From the NCBI GenBank assembly GCA_034112105.1, contig JAWUVZ010000069.1, positions 1-17,256 on the forward strand: a stretch of DNA of 17,256 bases. The letters are read 5' to 3'. How positions within the stretch are numbered: position 1 is the stretch's first letter; every line of letters starts with the position of its first letter. This document shows positions 6,752-13,548 of this stretch, in pieces. Below the pieces are notes generated by a model, which made no database searches, had not been told where the DNA came from, and was given only the letters and a program-made list of their open reading frames with translations. Origin of the DNA: Glaciecola sp034112105. Lineage in GTDB: Bacteria > Pseudomonadota > Gammaproteobacteria > Enterobacterales > Alteromonadaceae. The position numbers and the translations under genes are program-made.

Positions 6752-8461
6752 TTAGCCTAAATTTTTAATATACTCAAGGAGGTTATCGACCCCTAGCAAG
6801 GTTTTATCACCTGATTTTCTGTTTTTTATTTCAACCTGGTGATTATCAAGATTACGTTCGCCAATTACAACGCTGTAAGGTATGCCAATTAATTCCATAT
6901 CATTAAACATAACACCTGGGCGCTCCTTTCTGTCATCAAATAATACGTCGATACCAGCGTCGCATAAGTCTTTGTAGAGTTTTTCAGCAACTTCTTCGAC
7001 TCGCGGAGACTTGTGCATATTCATTGGGATAATAACAATATTGAAGGGCGCAATGCTCTGAGGCCAAATAATCCCGTATTTATCGTGGTTTTGCTCAATA
7101 GTTGCAGCGACAATTCGCGTCACCCCGATACCATAACAGCCCATTTGCAGTAAATCATATTTACCCGATTCGGTCAGAACACCGCAATTCATTGCTTTGG
7201 AGTATTTATTACCGAGCTGAAAAATATGACCAACTTCAATGCCTTTGGTAATCGCTAAAGTGCCTTTGCCATCGGGTGATGGGTCGCCGGCGGCAACGTT
7301 ACGAATATCCGCAACTTCATATGTTTTTACATCTCTTTGCCAATTTGCTCCGGTAAAATGCTGGGACTCTTTATTTGCACCGCAAACAAAATCTGACACC
7401 GTTTGTGCACTGCGATCAACAATGATCGGTATAGTAAGCTCAACTGGGCCAAGAGAACCAAATCCACAATGTAGTTTTGCTTTTACTGCTGTTTCGTCAG
7501 CCATTTGTAACGGAGATGCAACATGCGTTAATTTTTCTGCCTTTATCGTATTTAAGCTGTGGTCGCCACGCAATATTAAAGCCACAAATTCGTGTTCAGA
7601 TTTTTCGTCGGCCTTTACTATTAAGGTTTTTACGGTTTGTTTTACGTCGCAGCCAAGCAGCAAAGAGACTGCCTGAATTGTCTTTGCATCAGGGGTATCA
7701 ACAAGTATGAGTTGCGCACAACCTTGTTTAACTTCGCCCAATGCTAGGGCTTCGGCTAATTCAACATTAGCTGCGTAGTCAGAAGTATCACTGTAAGCAA
7801 TATCATCTTCCCCTGAGTCTGCAAGTACATGAAACTCATGAGAAACTGCACCTCCAATTGAACCTGAATCGGCAATAACCGGACGATAGGCCAAACCAAT
7901 GCGTTCAAAAATATTGCAGTATGCTTGATGCATTTGCTGATACGTCTGATTTAGACTCTGTGCGTCAATATGAAAAGAATATGCATCTTTCATAATAAAC
8001 TCTCTGCTGCGCATGATGCCAAAGCGGGGACGGACTTCGTCACGGAATTTAGTCTGAATTTGATATAAATTTAAGGGTAATTGCTTATAACTACTGACTT
8101 CGTTTTTGACTAAACTAGTAACTACCTCTTCGTGTGTAGGGCCGAGCACAAAATCTCGATTATGACGGTCTTTTAGGCGCAATAATTCAGGACCATAATC
8201 GTCCCAACGACCAGACTCTAACCAAAGATCGCCCGGCTGAACTACCGGCATCGATATCTCGATAGCGCCCGCTTTATTCATTTCGTCTCTCACAATGTCG
8301 GCGACTTTATTTAATACTCTTAGTCCAGTCGGGAGCCAGCTATATAGACCTGATGCAAGTTTGCGAACCATCCCTGCGCGAAGCATAAGTTGATGACTAG
8401 TGATTTCAGCTTCAGCTGGTGTTTCTTTCTGAGTAGCGAGTAAATATTGAGAGGTACGCAT
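6752..8461 (-). CDS. proS: Prolyl-tRNA synthetase, bacterial type with editing domain
   Basis: Class II aminoacyl-tRNA synthetase that charges tRNA-Pro in the cytoplasm. It has 569 residues, close to the 572 of E. coli. Class II features are visible: the conserved start M-R-T-S-Q-Y, G-P-T-H-E-E (107-112), motif 2 spanning R140-D-E and R151-S-R-E-F-I-M-K-D, and motif 3 G-I-G-V-T-R-I-V-A near 444. The ~180-residue insertion between motifs 2 and 3 is the editing domain that clears mischarged Ala-tRNA-Pro. The C-terminal ~95 residues form the anticodon-binding domain. The upstream gap of 180 bases should carry its promoter, but I see no strong -35/-10 pair there. The MBL-fold gene follows after seven bases. 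Two tRNA-Pro(UGG) genes lie about 2.5 kb away on the other strand. Confidence 0.98.
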   Translation of the reverse strand: MRTSQYLLATQKETPAEAEITSHQLMLRAGMVRKLASGLYSWLPTGLRVLNKVADIVRDEMNKAGAIEISMPVVQPGDLWLESGRWDDYGPELLRLKDRHNRDFVLGPTHEEVVTSLVKNEVSSYKQLPLNLYQIQTKFRDEVRPRFGIMRSREFIMKDAYSFHIDAQSLNQTYQQMHQAYCNIFERIGLAYRPVIADSGSIGGAVSHEFHVLADSGEDDIAYSDTSDYAANVELAEALALGEVKQGCAQLILVDTPDAKTIQAVSLLLGCDVKQTVKTLIVKADEKSEHEFVALILRGDHSLNTIKAEKLTHVASPLQMADETAVKAKLHCGFGSLGPVELTIPIIVDRSAQTVSDFVCGANKESQHFTGANWQRDVKTYEVADIRNVAAGDPSPDGKGTLAITKGIEVGHIFQLGNKYSKAMNCGVLTESGKYDLLQMGCYGIGVTRIVAATIEQNHDKYGIIWPQSIAPFNIVIIPMNMHKSPRVEEVAEKLYKDLCDAGIDVLFDDRKERPGVMFNDMELIGIPYSVVIGERNLDNHQVEIKNRKSGDKTLLGVDNLLEYIKNLG

Positions 8462-8641
8462 TTTCTTTCGATGACCTTGAAGTTTTTTCTAACGATGTCA
8501 GAGGCTAAAATAAATTTAATCGATAAGTTTAGCAGTGGTCACAGTGGCAACAAAGGATAAAATGAAGAAACCCTTTATTTATTTTAATATTTCGATTTTG
8601 TGGAGTGAATTATATGCTTAAACTAAAACCTTTGTTAAAGC

Positions 8642-9376
8642 CTAGTGCGTTTCAATATCGAGAACATAATTTATTGTGTCGCGCACTTGCCATTTAACAT
8701 CGACATTGTGCAAGAGCACCGAATATATTTTTTCATCCTTCATGCTACTTTTATAAGCAGGTCGGGGATCCTGCTGTAGAACATTATTGAGTACGACTTC
8801 AAAATCAGGGTAATTATTAAGTAAGGTCTTGAGCTTTGAATATGCAAGCGGTGAGTAGTTAACTTGCATTATATTTGTGGGTGCACCTTCAGCATATCCA
8901 GAAATTGCGTCACTAACAGAGTCTGCATAATGTATGTAGGGTTTAATATCTATAATGGGCGTTTGATCTAGCAAATCGACGCCCGCAACTTCGAGTTCAT
9001 TATATTTATTTAGCCCAATGTTTTTCACTACAGAAAGACCGATAGGGTTGGGCCTGTAGGTACTTCGACTAGCAAACACACCGATTTTTTCATTGCCTCC
9101 CAAGCGCGGAGGACGAACGGTATCTTTCCAACCACTTTGTATATTTTCATGAAAAATAAAGCTTATCCATAAATGTGAAAATGCTTCTAAACCTCGGCAA
9201 GCGTTAACAGGATTTATATCAGATGCAAATTGAATGATTCCCATCGCTTTACTTAGCGCTTGAGATTGCCGAGGAATACCGAATTTTTGTTTAAATGGCG
9301 TTGCAATGACACCTATCGAACGAAATTCAAACGTCTGTGCGTTCCTTTTTCCTGAATGGTTATTTGGATGAGGCAT
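8642..9376 (-). CDS. trmO: tRNA (t6A37) N6-methyltransferase TrmO
   Basis: Uses S-adenosylmethionine to methylate the t6A at position 37 of tRNA-Thr(GGU), giving m6t6A. The older names are TsaA and YaeB. The 244 residues match the E. coli protein (235) end to end. The sequence shows S-I-G-V-I and G-I-P-R-Q (33-37), R-G-L-E-A-F-S-H-L-W (61-70), R-P-P-R-L-G-G-N (88-95), R-x-T-Y-R-P-N-P-I-G-L-S (104-115), D-I-K-P-Y and the C-terminal D-P-R-P-A-Y (203-208). It begins inside the DUF1415 gene (17-base overlap), so translation is probably coupled. No good ribosome site of its own is visible. It is the last gene of the folD operon. I see no clear terminator in the 180 bases before proS, so read-through into proS is possible. 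Confidence 0.96.
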   Translation of the reverse strand: MPHPNNHSGKRNAQTFEFRSIGVIATPFKQKFGIPRQSQALSKAMGIIQFASDINPVNACRGLEAFSHLWISFIFHENIQSGWKDTVRPPRLGGNEKIGVFASRSTYRPNPIGLSVVKNIGLNKYNELEVAGVDLLDQTPIIDIKPYIHYADSVSDAISGYAEGAPTNIMQVNYSPLAYSKLKTLLNNYPDFEVVLNNVLQQDPRPAYKSSMKDEKIYSVLLHNVDVKWQVRDTINYVLDIETH

Positions 9377-9908
9377 GCGGGCTAAGTAATTTCTGAAAAA
9401 ACATTTTACCTAATTTCTCTGCGTGTTTCACATTTCGCAGCGGTATGTTTTCAGGGTTGGGAAACTTTTCCAATGCCGCCTCTAGGCTTTCTTCGCGAAT
9501 AAGGTGCAATATTGGGAAAGGAGAACGGTTGGTATAATGACTGCTTGCATCGGCAGGGGCATCAGCAAATAGGTAATCGGGATGAAATGTTGCTAACTGA
9601 AAAACGCCTTCATATTGCTCTTGTTTTAAAAGTCGGTTAGCAAGCTCAACTATATCCAAATAATCAAAGAAATCCTTGGTACCCTTGGCAATAATAAGTA
9701 AGGTCGTTTCGATATCGCTATTGTTTTCTAATAGTTGCATTTCATCTAATAGCGCCTGAAGAATTAGTGCGCTGTCTGTTTCCTCAGGCGCAATGGCTCG
9801 AATGCGGCCGTTTTCTCGTTCTTTACGCGCAAAGGGACAGAAGTTTTCTCCAATGATGACTTTATCAACCCAACGCAATGTTTGTTCAACCGCTGTGTTA
9901 TTCGTCAT
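9360..9908 (-). CDS. DUF1415 family protein, function unknown
   Basis: A 182-residue cytoplasmic protein with the marks of the DUF1415 family: N-F-C24-P-F-A near the start, E-T-T-L-L, the strand Q-L-A-T-F-H109-P-D-Y, T-N-R-S-P-F-P (126-132) and L-H-L-I-R-E (134-139). The conserved Cys, His and Arg suggest a binding or catalytic site, but to my knowledge no activity has been shown. The start codon lies one base after the folD stop, and the 3' end overlaps trmO by 17 bases. It is therefore the middle gene of a tightly coupled operon of folate one-carbon and tRNA methylation enzymes. A link to one of those pathways is an inference from position only. Confidence 0.9.
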   Translation of the reverse strand: MTNNTAVEQTLRWVDKVIIGENFCPFARKERENGRIRAIAPEETDSALILQALLDEMQLLENNSDIETTLLIIAKGTKDFFDYLDIVELANRLLKQEQYEGVFQLATFHPDYLFADAPADASSHYTNRSPFPILHLIREESLEAALEKFPNPENIPLRNVKHAEKLGKMFFQKLLSPHASSK

Positions 9909-9909
9909 A

Positions 9910-10797
9910 TTATTTTTCGCTCAACGGGAGATTTTTTGTATGATGGCTGTGGAATTTGACATAGGCTTCGAGTGTGTTCTCAATTAAGCTAGCCACGGTC
10001 ATCGGTCCCACACCGCCAGGAACAGGGGTGATCCAATCAGCGCGCTCTTTGGCAATGTCAAAATCAACATCTCCGGTCAGCTTGCCATTTTCTAATCGAT
10101 TTATACCTACGTCGATCACTATTGCACCTTCTTTGATCCATTCACCGGGAATAAAATGTGGCTTACCCACTGCGACTACGAGTAAATCAGCACGCATGAC
10201 ATGCTCTTTTAGCTGCTTGGTGAATTTATGACAGGTGGTTACGGTGCAGCCCGCGAGCAAAAGTTCTAAGCCCATGGGACGGCCGACAATATTGGATGCA
10301 CCAACAATCACTGCATCTAACCCTTTCACTGGGCGTTTTGTTGCCTCAATCATGCTCATGATTCCCTTGGGCGTACAGGGTCTAAGCGCCGGCATGCGCT
10401 GCGCTAAGCGGCCAATGTTGTAAGGATGAAAACCATCAACGTCTTTGTGCGGATGAATGCGTTCGAGTACCTTCTCTGCATGCAAACCAGCGGGTAATGG
10501 CAATTGGATTAAAATGCCATCAATAGTCCCATCGACATTTAATTCGTCAATTAACGTTAATAGTTCTGCCTCAGAGGTGTCAGCGGGGAGATTAAATGAC
10601 TTGGAAACAAACCCCACTTCCTCACATGCTTTGGTTTTATGACTCACATATACTTTTGATGCTTCGTTGCTACCCAGCAATACAACGGCTAATCCGGGCA
10701 TTCTTCGCTTCGCTTCTTTGAGTGTATCAACGTATGCACGAACGTTATCTCTAGCATGTTTGGCAATTTTTTTACCGTCTATTAAATGAGCTGTCAT
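9910..10797 (-). CDS. folD: Bifunctional methylenetetrahydrofolate dehydrogenase/cyclohydrolase FolD
   Basis: Cytoplasmic enzyme interconverting 5,10-methylene-THF, 5,10-methenyl-THF and 10-formyl-THF with NADP, supplying one-carbon units for purine, Met and formyl-Met synthesis. The length of 295 residues compares with 288 in E. coli. The catalytic pair Tyr50 and Lys54 lies in K-V-Y-V-S-H-K-T-K. Q-L-P-L-P (98-102), K-D-V-D-G-F (118-123) and P-C-T-P-K-G (140-145) line the folate site. G-A-S-N-I-V-G-R-P (166-174) binds the nucleotide, and P-G-G-V-G-P-M-T (260-267) is the second family signature. It heads an operon with the DUF1415 gene (one base apart) and trmO. An extended -10-like TGGTATTAA lies about 30 bases upstream of the start on the minus strand, but without a clear -35. 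Confidence 0.98.
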   Translation of the reverse strand: MTAHLIDGKKIAKHARDNVRAYVDTLKEAKRRMPGLAVVLLGSNEASKVYVSHKTKACEEVGFVSKSFNLPADTSEAELLTLIDELNVDGTIDGILIQLPLPAGLHAEKVLERIHPHKDVDGFHPYNIGRLAQRMPALRPCTPKGIMSMIEATKRPVKGLDAVIVGASNIVGRPMGLELLLAGCTVTTCHKFTKQLKEHVMRADLLVVAVGKPHFIPGEWIKEGAIVIDVGINRLENGKLTGDVDFDIAKERADWITPVPGGVGPMTVASLIENTLEAYVKFHSHHTKNLPLSEK

Positions 10798-10930
10798 GAA
10801 GTATTCTTTTATCGCAAAATTTTAATACCAGTAGTGTAATAAAATCAGCCATTAAAATACACTCCTAAAGATTCCACTTGTGCGCTTTTTAATCAACTAC
10901 AAAAAAACTTAAATTGATCGTAAAAAGTGT

Positions 10931-10959
10931 TTGACGATACCTAGGCAAATCGGTAATAT
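10931..10959 (+). promoter_or_regulatory. Strong sigma-70 promoter of the tRNA operon with GC-rich discriminator
   Basis: -35 TTGACG (10931-10936), a 17-base spacer and -10 TAATAT (10954-10959). GCGCCCCCCG (10960-10969) follows at the expected start point. Such GC-rich discriminators are typical of stable-RNA promoters inhibited by ppGpp and DksA. The first tRNA begins about 30 bases downstream of the predicted start. The promoter lies in the divergent gap between folD and the tRNAs. Confidence 0.88.
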
Positions 10960-10997
10960 GCGCCCCCCGTAGAGGTAGTGAACTACTCCGTCGGTGT

Positions 10998-11074
10998 CGG
11001 TGAGTGGCGCAGCTTGGTAGCGCACCTGGTTTGGGTCCAGGGGGTCGTAGGTTCGAATCCTATCTCACCGACCA
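10998..11074 (+). tRNA. tRNA-Pro (anticodon UGG), first copy
   Basis: A 77-base cloverleaf with encoded CCA. The acceptor CGGTGAG pairs with CTCACCG. The anticodon stem CCTGG/CCAGG encloses TTTGGGT, with anticodon TGG at 11032-11034. The T-loop GTTCGAATC is present. It is first in the array and identical to the copy at 11481. UGG reads all or most proline codons. Confidence 0.97.
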
Positions 11075-11094
11075 TTTACTTATTTATTCGGTGA

Positions 11095-11171
11095 GGTTCC
11101 ATAGCTCAGCTGGATAGAGCAACGGCTTTCTAAGCCGTGGGTCGAAGGTTCGAATCCTTCTGGGACCACCA
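11095..11171 (+). tRNA. tRNA-Arg (anticodon UCU)
   Basis: A 77-base cloverleaf with encoded CCA. The acceptor GGTTCCA pairs with TGGGACC (one G-U pair). The anticodon stem ACGGC/GCCGT encloses TTTCTAA, with anticodon TCT at 11129-11131, reading AGA/AGG. It follows the first tRNA-Pro after 20 bases. The corresponding E. coli cluster carries tRNA-Arg(CCG) in this position. Confidence 0.97.
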
Positions 11172-11206
11172 TTCGAATCGAAGTAAATGATGTAAAGGAA
11201 ATCAGT

Positions 11207-11283
11207 GGTGGGCGTAGCTCAGTTGGTAGAGCTCTGGATTGTGATTCCAGCGGTCGTGGGTTCAAACCCCATCGTCCACCCCA
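11207..11283 (+). tRNA. tRNA-His (anticodon GUG)
   Basis: The acceptor GTGGGCG pairs with CGTCCAC. The extra 5' G at 11207 (G-1) faces C73, the identity element of histidine tRNAs. The CCA is encoded at 11281-11283. The anticodon stem CTGGA/TCCAG encloses TTGTGAT, with GTG at 11241-11243. Within the cluster it lies between the Arg and Leu genes. Confidence 0.97.
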
Positions 11284-11360
11284 CTTTTTTTGCAAAGTTC
11301 GTCGGTTCTAGTTAATGACTAATATCATATTTAGAGCATCCCTTGACAGGGCAAAGTAAC

Positions 11361-11445
11361 GCGGGAGTGGTGGAATTGGTAGACACGCTGGATTTAGGTT
11401 CCAGTGCTTCACGGCGTGAGAGTTCAAGTCTCTCCTTCCGCACCA
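11361..11445 (+). tRNA. tRNA-Leu (anticodon UAG)
   Basis: An 85-base class II tRNA with a long variable arm. The acceptor GCGGGAG pairs with CTTCCGC (one G-U pair), and CCA is encoded. The anticodon stem CTGGA/TCCAG encloses TTTAGGT, with TAG at 11395-11397. A spacer of 77 bases separates it from tRNA-His. The TTGACA at 11343 in that spacer has no matching -10, so it is not taken as a promoter. Confidence 0.97.
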
Positions 11446-11468
11446 TTTTATGTGCTAGGCACATAAAA
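11446..11468 (+). other. Perfect 10-bp hairpin between tRNA-Leu and second tRNA-Pro
   Basis: TTTTATGTGC (11446-11455), loop TAG, then GCACATAAAA (11459-11468). On the plus strand it is followed by A residues, not T, so it does not fit an intrinsic terminator in the direction of the operon. It may be a processing site or stabilising structure in the precursor RNA. Confidence 0.6.
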
Positions 11469-11480
11469 AAAGTAAAATGT

Positions 11481-11557
11481 CGGTGAGTGGCGCAGCTTGG
11501 TAGCGCACCTGGTTTGGGTCCAGGGGGTCGTAGGTTCGAATCCTATCTCACCGACCA
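11481..11557 (+). tRNA. tRNA-Pro (anticodon UGG), second copy
   Basis: Identical over all 77 bases to the gene at 10998. It is last in the array, in the position of proM in the E. coli Arg-His-Leu-Pro cluster. The anticodon is TGG and CCA is encoded. A run of five T follows two bases after the CCA, but no hairpin precedes it other than the tRNA itself. Confidence 0.97.
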
Positions 11558-11615
11558 TCTTTTTGGTAAACGGCTGCACTATTTATTAGTGATAGACCAG
11601 CTAGTACTATATAAA

Positions 11616-11711
11616 AATCCAGCAATTCAGCAATCCAAGAATTTAAGAATCCAGCAATCCAAGAATTCAACAACTCAACAATCCAAAAATTTAAGAATTC
11701 AACAATTCAAA
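11616..11711. repeat. Degenerate octamer tandem repeat, 12 units
   Basis: Twelve consecutive 8-bp units without indels. They fit AA(T/C)(T/C)(C/T)A followed by two variable bases, most often GC, AG or AC. Typical units are AATCCAGC, AATCCAAG, AATTTAAG and AATTCAAC. The strict period with substitution-only divergence points to old slippage expansion. It lies 58 bases after the last tRNA. Confidence 0.9.
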
Positions 11712-11824
11712 GCGTCATTGGCTAGATATTTTAAATCCCCAAATTTTAAAATCGCTGTCCTGTTGCTTTTCTCTTTGCGCTCGGGTTGGGGGTGATATTA
11801 GAATTCAAATCTGAGTCTCCAATA

Positions 11825-11856
11825 ACCCAAAGATGAACCCAAAGGTGGACCCAAAG
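11825..11856. repeat. Three copies of ACCCAAAG at 12-bp spacing
   Basis: ACCCAAAG occurs at 11825, 11837 and 11849, separated by ATGA and GTGG. It could be a small tandem duplication or clustered protein-binding sites about 150-200 bases upstream of the tig promoter. Confidence 0.7.
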
Positions 11857-12005
11857 CTTCTTGTTGTTAAAGACGGAGCTCAGAGTATTTTCTGAATATA
11901 ACCCCGCGTTTTAAGTCAATCAGCGCTTTCGACCAAATAATCACCCTATTTTCGTAGTCATGGCGAGCACACAGCAATTAATTTCCATTTATTACCCGTA
12001 ATCAC

Positions 12006-12034
12006 TCGACTCTGAGGTGCCGTCTCTGTATAAT
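12006..12034 (+). promoter_or_regulatory. Probable sigma-70 promoter of tig
   Basis: -35 TCGACT (12006-12011), a 17-base spacer and a perfect -10 TATAAT (12029-12034). The start point would fall near 12041, leaving a leader of about 120 bases before the tig ATG. Confidence 0.65.
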
Positions 12035-12050
12035 TCCGCGTCCAATTTTA

Positions 12051-12064
12051 AACTCATGTGAGTT
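12051..12064. promoter_or_regulatory. 14-bp perfect palindrome in tig leader
   Basis: AACTCATGTGAGTT lies roughly 10-24 bases downstream of the predicted tig start point. The position suits a dimeric repressor site or a small RNA structure. I do not recognise the regulator. It does not fit the CRP spacing. Confidence 0.35.
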
Positions 12065-12160
12065 AGTTTGACTAGGTCACATTCTGCAACACCATGGCCT
12101 TTGTCATATTAGCGTGTTGAACCATGTAAAGCGCACAGAAGCGCAAGTTGCGGTAGAACA

Positions 12161-13465
12161 ATGCAAGTGTCAGTCGAGACGACTCAAGGTTTAGAACGCC
12201 GTCTTACTATTACCGGTTCTGCAGATGCTGTAGATACCGCTGTTAAAGGACGTTTACAACAATTAGCAAAAACACAACGTATTAACGGCTTTCGCCCAGG
12301 TAAAGTTCCAGTAAGCGTTATTAAGAAGCGTTTCGGTCAGGCAGTTCGTCAAGAAGTTGCTGGTGATGTTATGCAGCGCCACTTCTACGAAGCAGTAATG
12401 AAAGAAAAAATCACACCAGCCGGCATGCCTACTTTTGAATTAACGAAAGACGTTGATGGTCAAGAATTAGAATTTGTTGCTACTTTTGAAGTTTATCCAG
12501 AAGTAAAAGTCACTGGCCTTGATAAAATCAAGGTTGAGAAGCCGGTAGTTGAAATTACTGACAAAGACTTAGACACCATGATGAAAACGTTGCAAACACA
12601 GCACGCATCGTGGAAAGAAGTAAAGCGTAAAGCCAAGAAAGACGACAAAGTAACAATTAACTTTATTGGTACCATTGATGGTGAAGAGTTTGACGGCGGT
12701 AAAGCTGAAGACTTCCCATTAGAACTTGGTAAAAGTCGTATGATCCCTGGTTTTGAAAAGCCATTAGTAGGCGCTAAAACAGGTGATGAAGTTGTTTCAG
12801 AAGTTACTTTCCCTGATGACTATCATGCTGAAGCGTTGAAAGGTAAAAATGCCTCTTTTGCTATTACAGTAACGAAGGTTGAAGGTTTAGACCTACCAAA
12901 AGTAGATGACGAATTTTCTAAGTTATTTGGCGTAGAAGAAGGCGGTGTTGAAGCGCTCAAAGCTGAAGTTAAGAAAAATATGCAGCGTGAACTAGACCAA
13001 ACATTGAAAGCAACCGTAAAAGAAAACGTAATCGCTGGTTTATTAGAAAATAATCAACTAGTTTTACCAAAAGCACTTGTCGATCAAGAGATTGATGCAT
13101 TACGTAAGCAAGCAAAGCAACGTTTTGAACAGCAAGGCAAAGGTGGTGATGTTCCTGAGTTACCAGCAGACTTGTTCCAAGAGAACGCGAAGCGTCGCGT
13201 AAGCATTGGTTTGTTACTTGGCGAAGTGATAAAAGACAATAAACTAGAGGCGGATGAAGCTAAAGTGACTCAATTAATTGAGACTGCAGCGTCTGCATAC
13301 GAAGACCCGCAAGAAGTGGTCGAGTATTACCAGTCAAATACCGAGTTAAAGCAACAAATGCAAAACCTTGCATTAGAAGAGCAAGCAATTGAAGTAATTC
13401 TTGACAAAGCAAAAGTAAAAGAAGTTAAAAAAGCTTTTGACGAAATCATGAATAAAAGCGCCTAA
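12161..13465 (+). CDS. tig: Trigger factor, ribosome-associated chaperone and prolyl isomerase
   Basis: Binds the ribosome at the exit tunnel and shields nascent chains. The 434 residues compare with 432 in E. coli. The N-terminal ribosome-binding domain (1 to about 145) carries the signature G43-F-R-P-G-K-V-P50, where F44-R45 contact protein L23. The FKBP-type isomerase domain spans about 160-242 (including F-D-G-G-K and L-G-K-S-R-M-I-P-G-F-E). The C-terminal helical arm (243-434) forms the chaperone cradle. The start M-Q-V-S-V-E-T-T-Q-G is the usual N-terminus. The ribosome site upstream is weak (GGTAG). The gene is the first of tig-clpP-clpX-lon and is closed by an intrinsic terminator, so it is probably a separate main transcript. 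Confidence 0.98.
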   Translation: MQVSVETTQGLERRLTITGSADAVDTAVKGRLQQLAKTQRINGFRPGKVPVSVIKKRFGQAVRQEVAGDVMQRHFYEAVMKEKITPAGMPTFELTKDVDGQELEFVATFEVYPEVKVTGLDKIKVEKPVVEITDKDLDTMMKTLQTQHASWKEVKRKAKKDDKVTINFIGTIDGEEFDGGKAEDFPLELGKSRMIPGFEKPLVGAKTGDEVVSEVTFPDDYHAEALKGKNASFAITVTKVEGLDLPKVDDEFSKLFGVEEGGVEALKAEVKKNMQRELDQTLKATVKENVIAGLLENNQLVLPKALVDQEIDALRKQAKQRFEQQGKGGDVPELPADLFQENAKRRVSIGLLLGEVIKDNKLEADEAKVTQLIETAASAYEDPQEVVEYYQSNTELKQQMQNLALEEQAIEVILDKAKVKEVKKAFDEIMNKSA

Positions 13466-13480
13466 ATTGTGCTTCAACAA

Positions 13481-13510
13481 TTGACTTAACAGGTTATCAA
13501 CTGATTAAAT
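13481..13510 (+). promoter_or_regulatory. Candidate clpP promoter overlapping the tig terminator
   Basis: -35 TTGACT (13481-13486), an 18-base spacer and -10 TTAAAT (13505-13510). The -10 overlaps the first bases of the tig terminator stem. The start point would be near 13517, at the hairpin loop. The -10 is only 4 of 6 and the spacer is one base long, so this is tentative. Confidence 0.4.
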
Positions 13511-13536
13511 GCTCGGACGTTCCGGGCATTTTTTTT
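13508..13536 (+). terminator. Intrinsic terminator of tig
   Basis: The left arm AATGCTCGGA (13508-13517), a CGT loop and the right arm TCCGGGCATT (13521-13530) form a 10-bp stem with one G-U pair. Eight T (13529-13536) follow, the first two shared with the stem. It ends 12 bases before the chosen clpP start. Confidence 0.92.
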
Positions 13537-13548
13537 ATGAAGAGAAAT

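Larger units (their letters stand above)
11558..12160. other. Gene-free stretch between tRNA array and tig
   Basis: About 600 bases with no credible gene. It holds an 8-bp tandem repeat (11616-11711), a 12-bp triplicated motif (11825-11856), the likely tig promoter (12006-12034) and a tig leader of about 120 bases. No clear intrinsic terminator for the tRNA operon was found; a 5-bp hairpin CACTA/TAGTG just after the last tRNA lacks a T-run. Confidence 0.6.

Noticed and set aside
7239..7676. 145-codon plus-strand frame opposite proS
   Set aside because: Shadow of the proS coding sequence, with no ribosome site and composition dictated by the other strand.
11080..11295. 71-codon minus-strand reading frame across tRNA-Arg and tRNA-His
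   Set aside because: It is the antisense of two tRNA genes, a well-known source of false 'hypothetical proteins'.
11343..11348. TTGACA in the His-Leu spacer as an internal promoter
   Set aside because: No -10 hexamer lies 16-18 bases downstream; that position is already inside tRNA-Leu.
11487..11795. 102-codon plus-strand frame starting in tRNA-Pro
   Set aside because: It begins inside the tRNA and continues through the 8-bp repeat array, giving low-complexity I-Q-Q-S-K repeats. No ribosome site.
12057..12081. TGTGA...TCACA in the tig leader as a CRP site
   Set aside because: The half-sites are 15 bases apart instead of 6.
13537..13548. clpP start at ATG 13537
   Set aside because: The codon directly follows the terminator T-run and has no ribosome-binding site.
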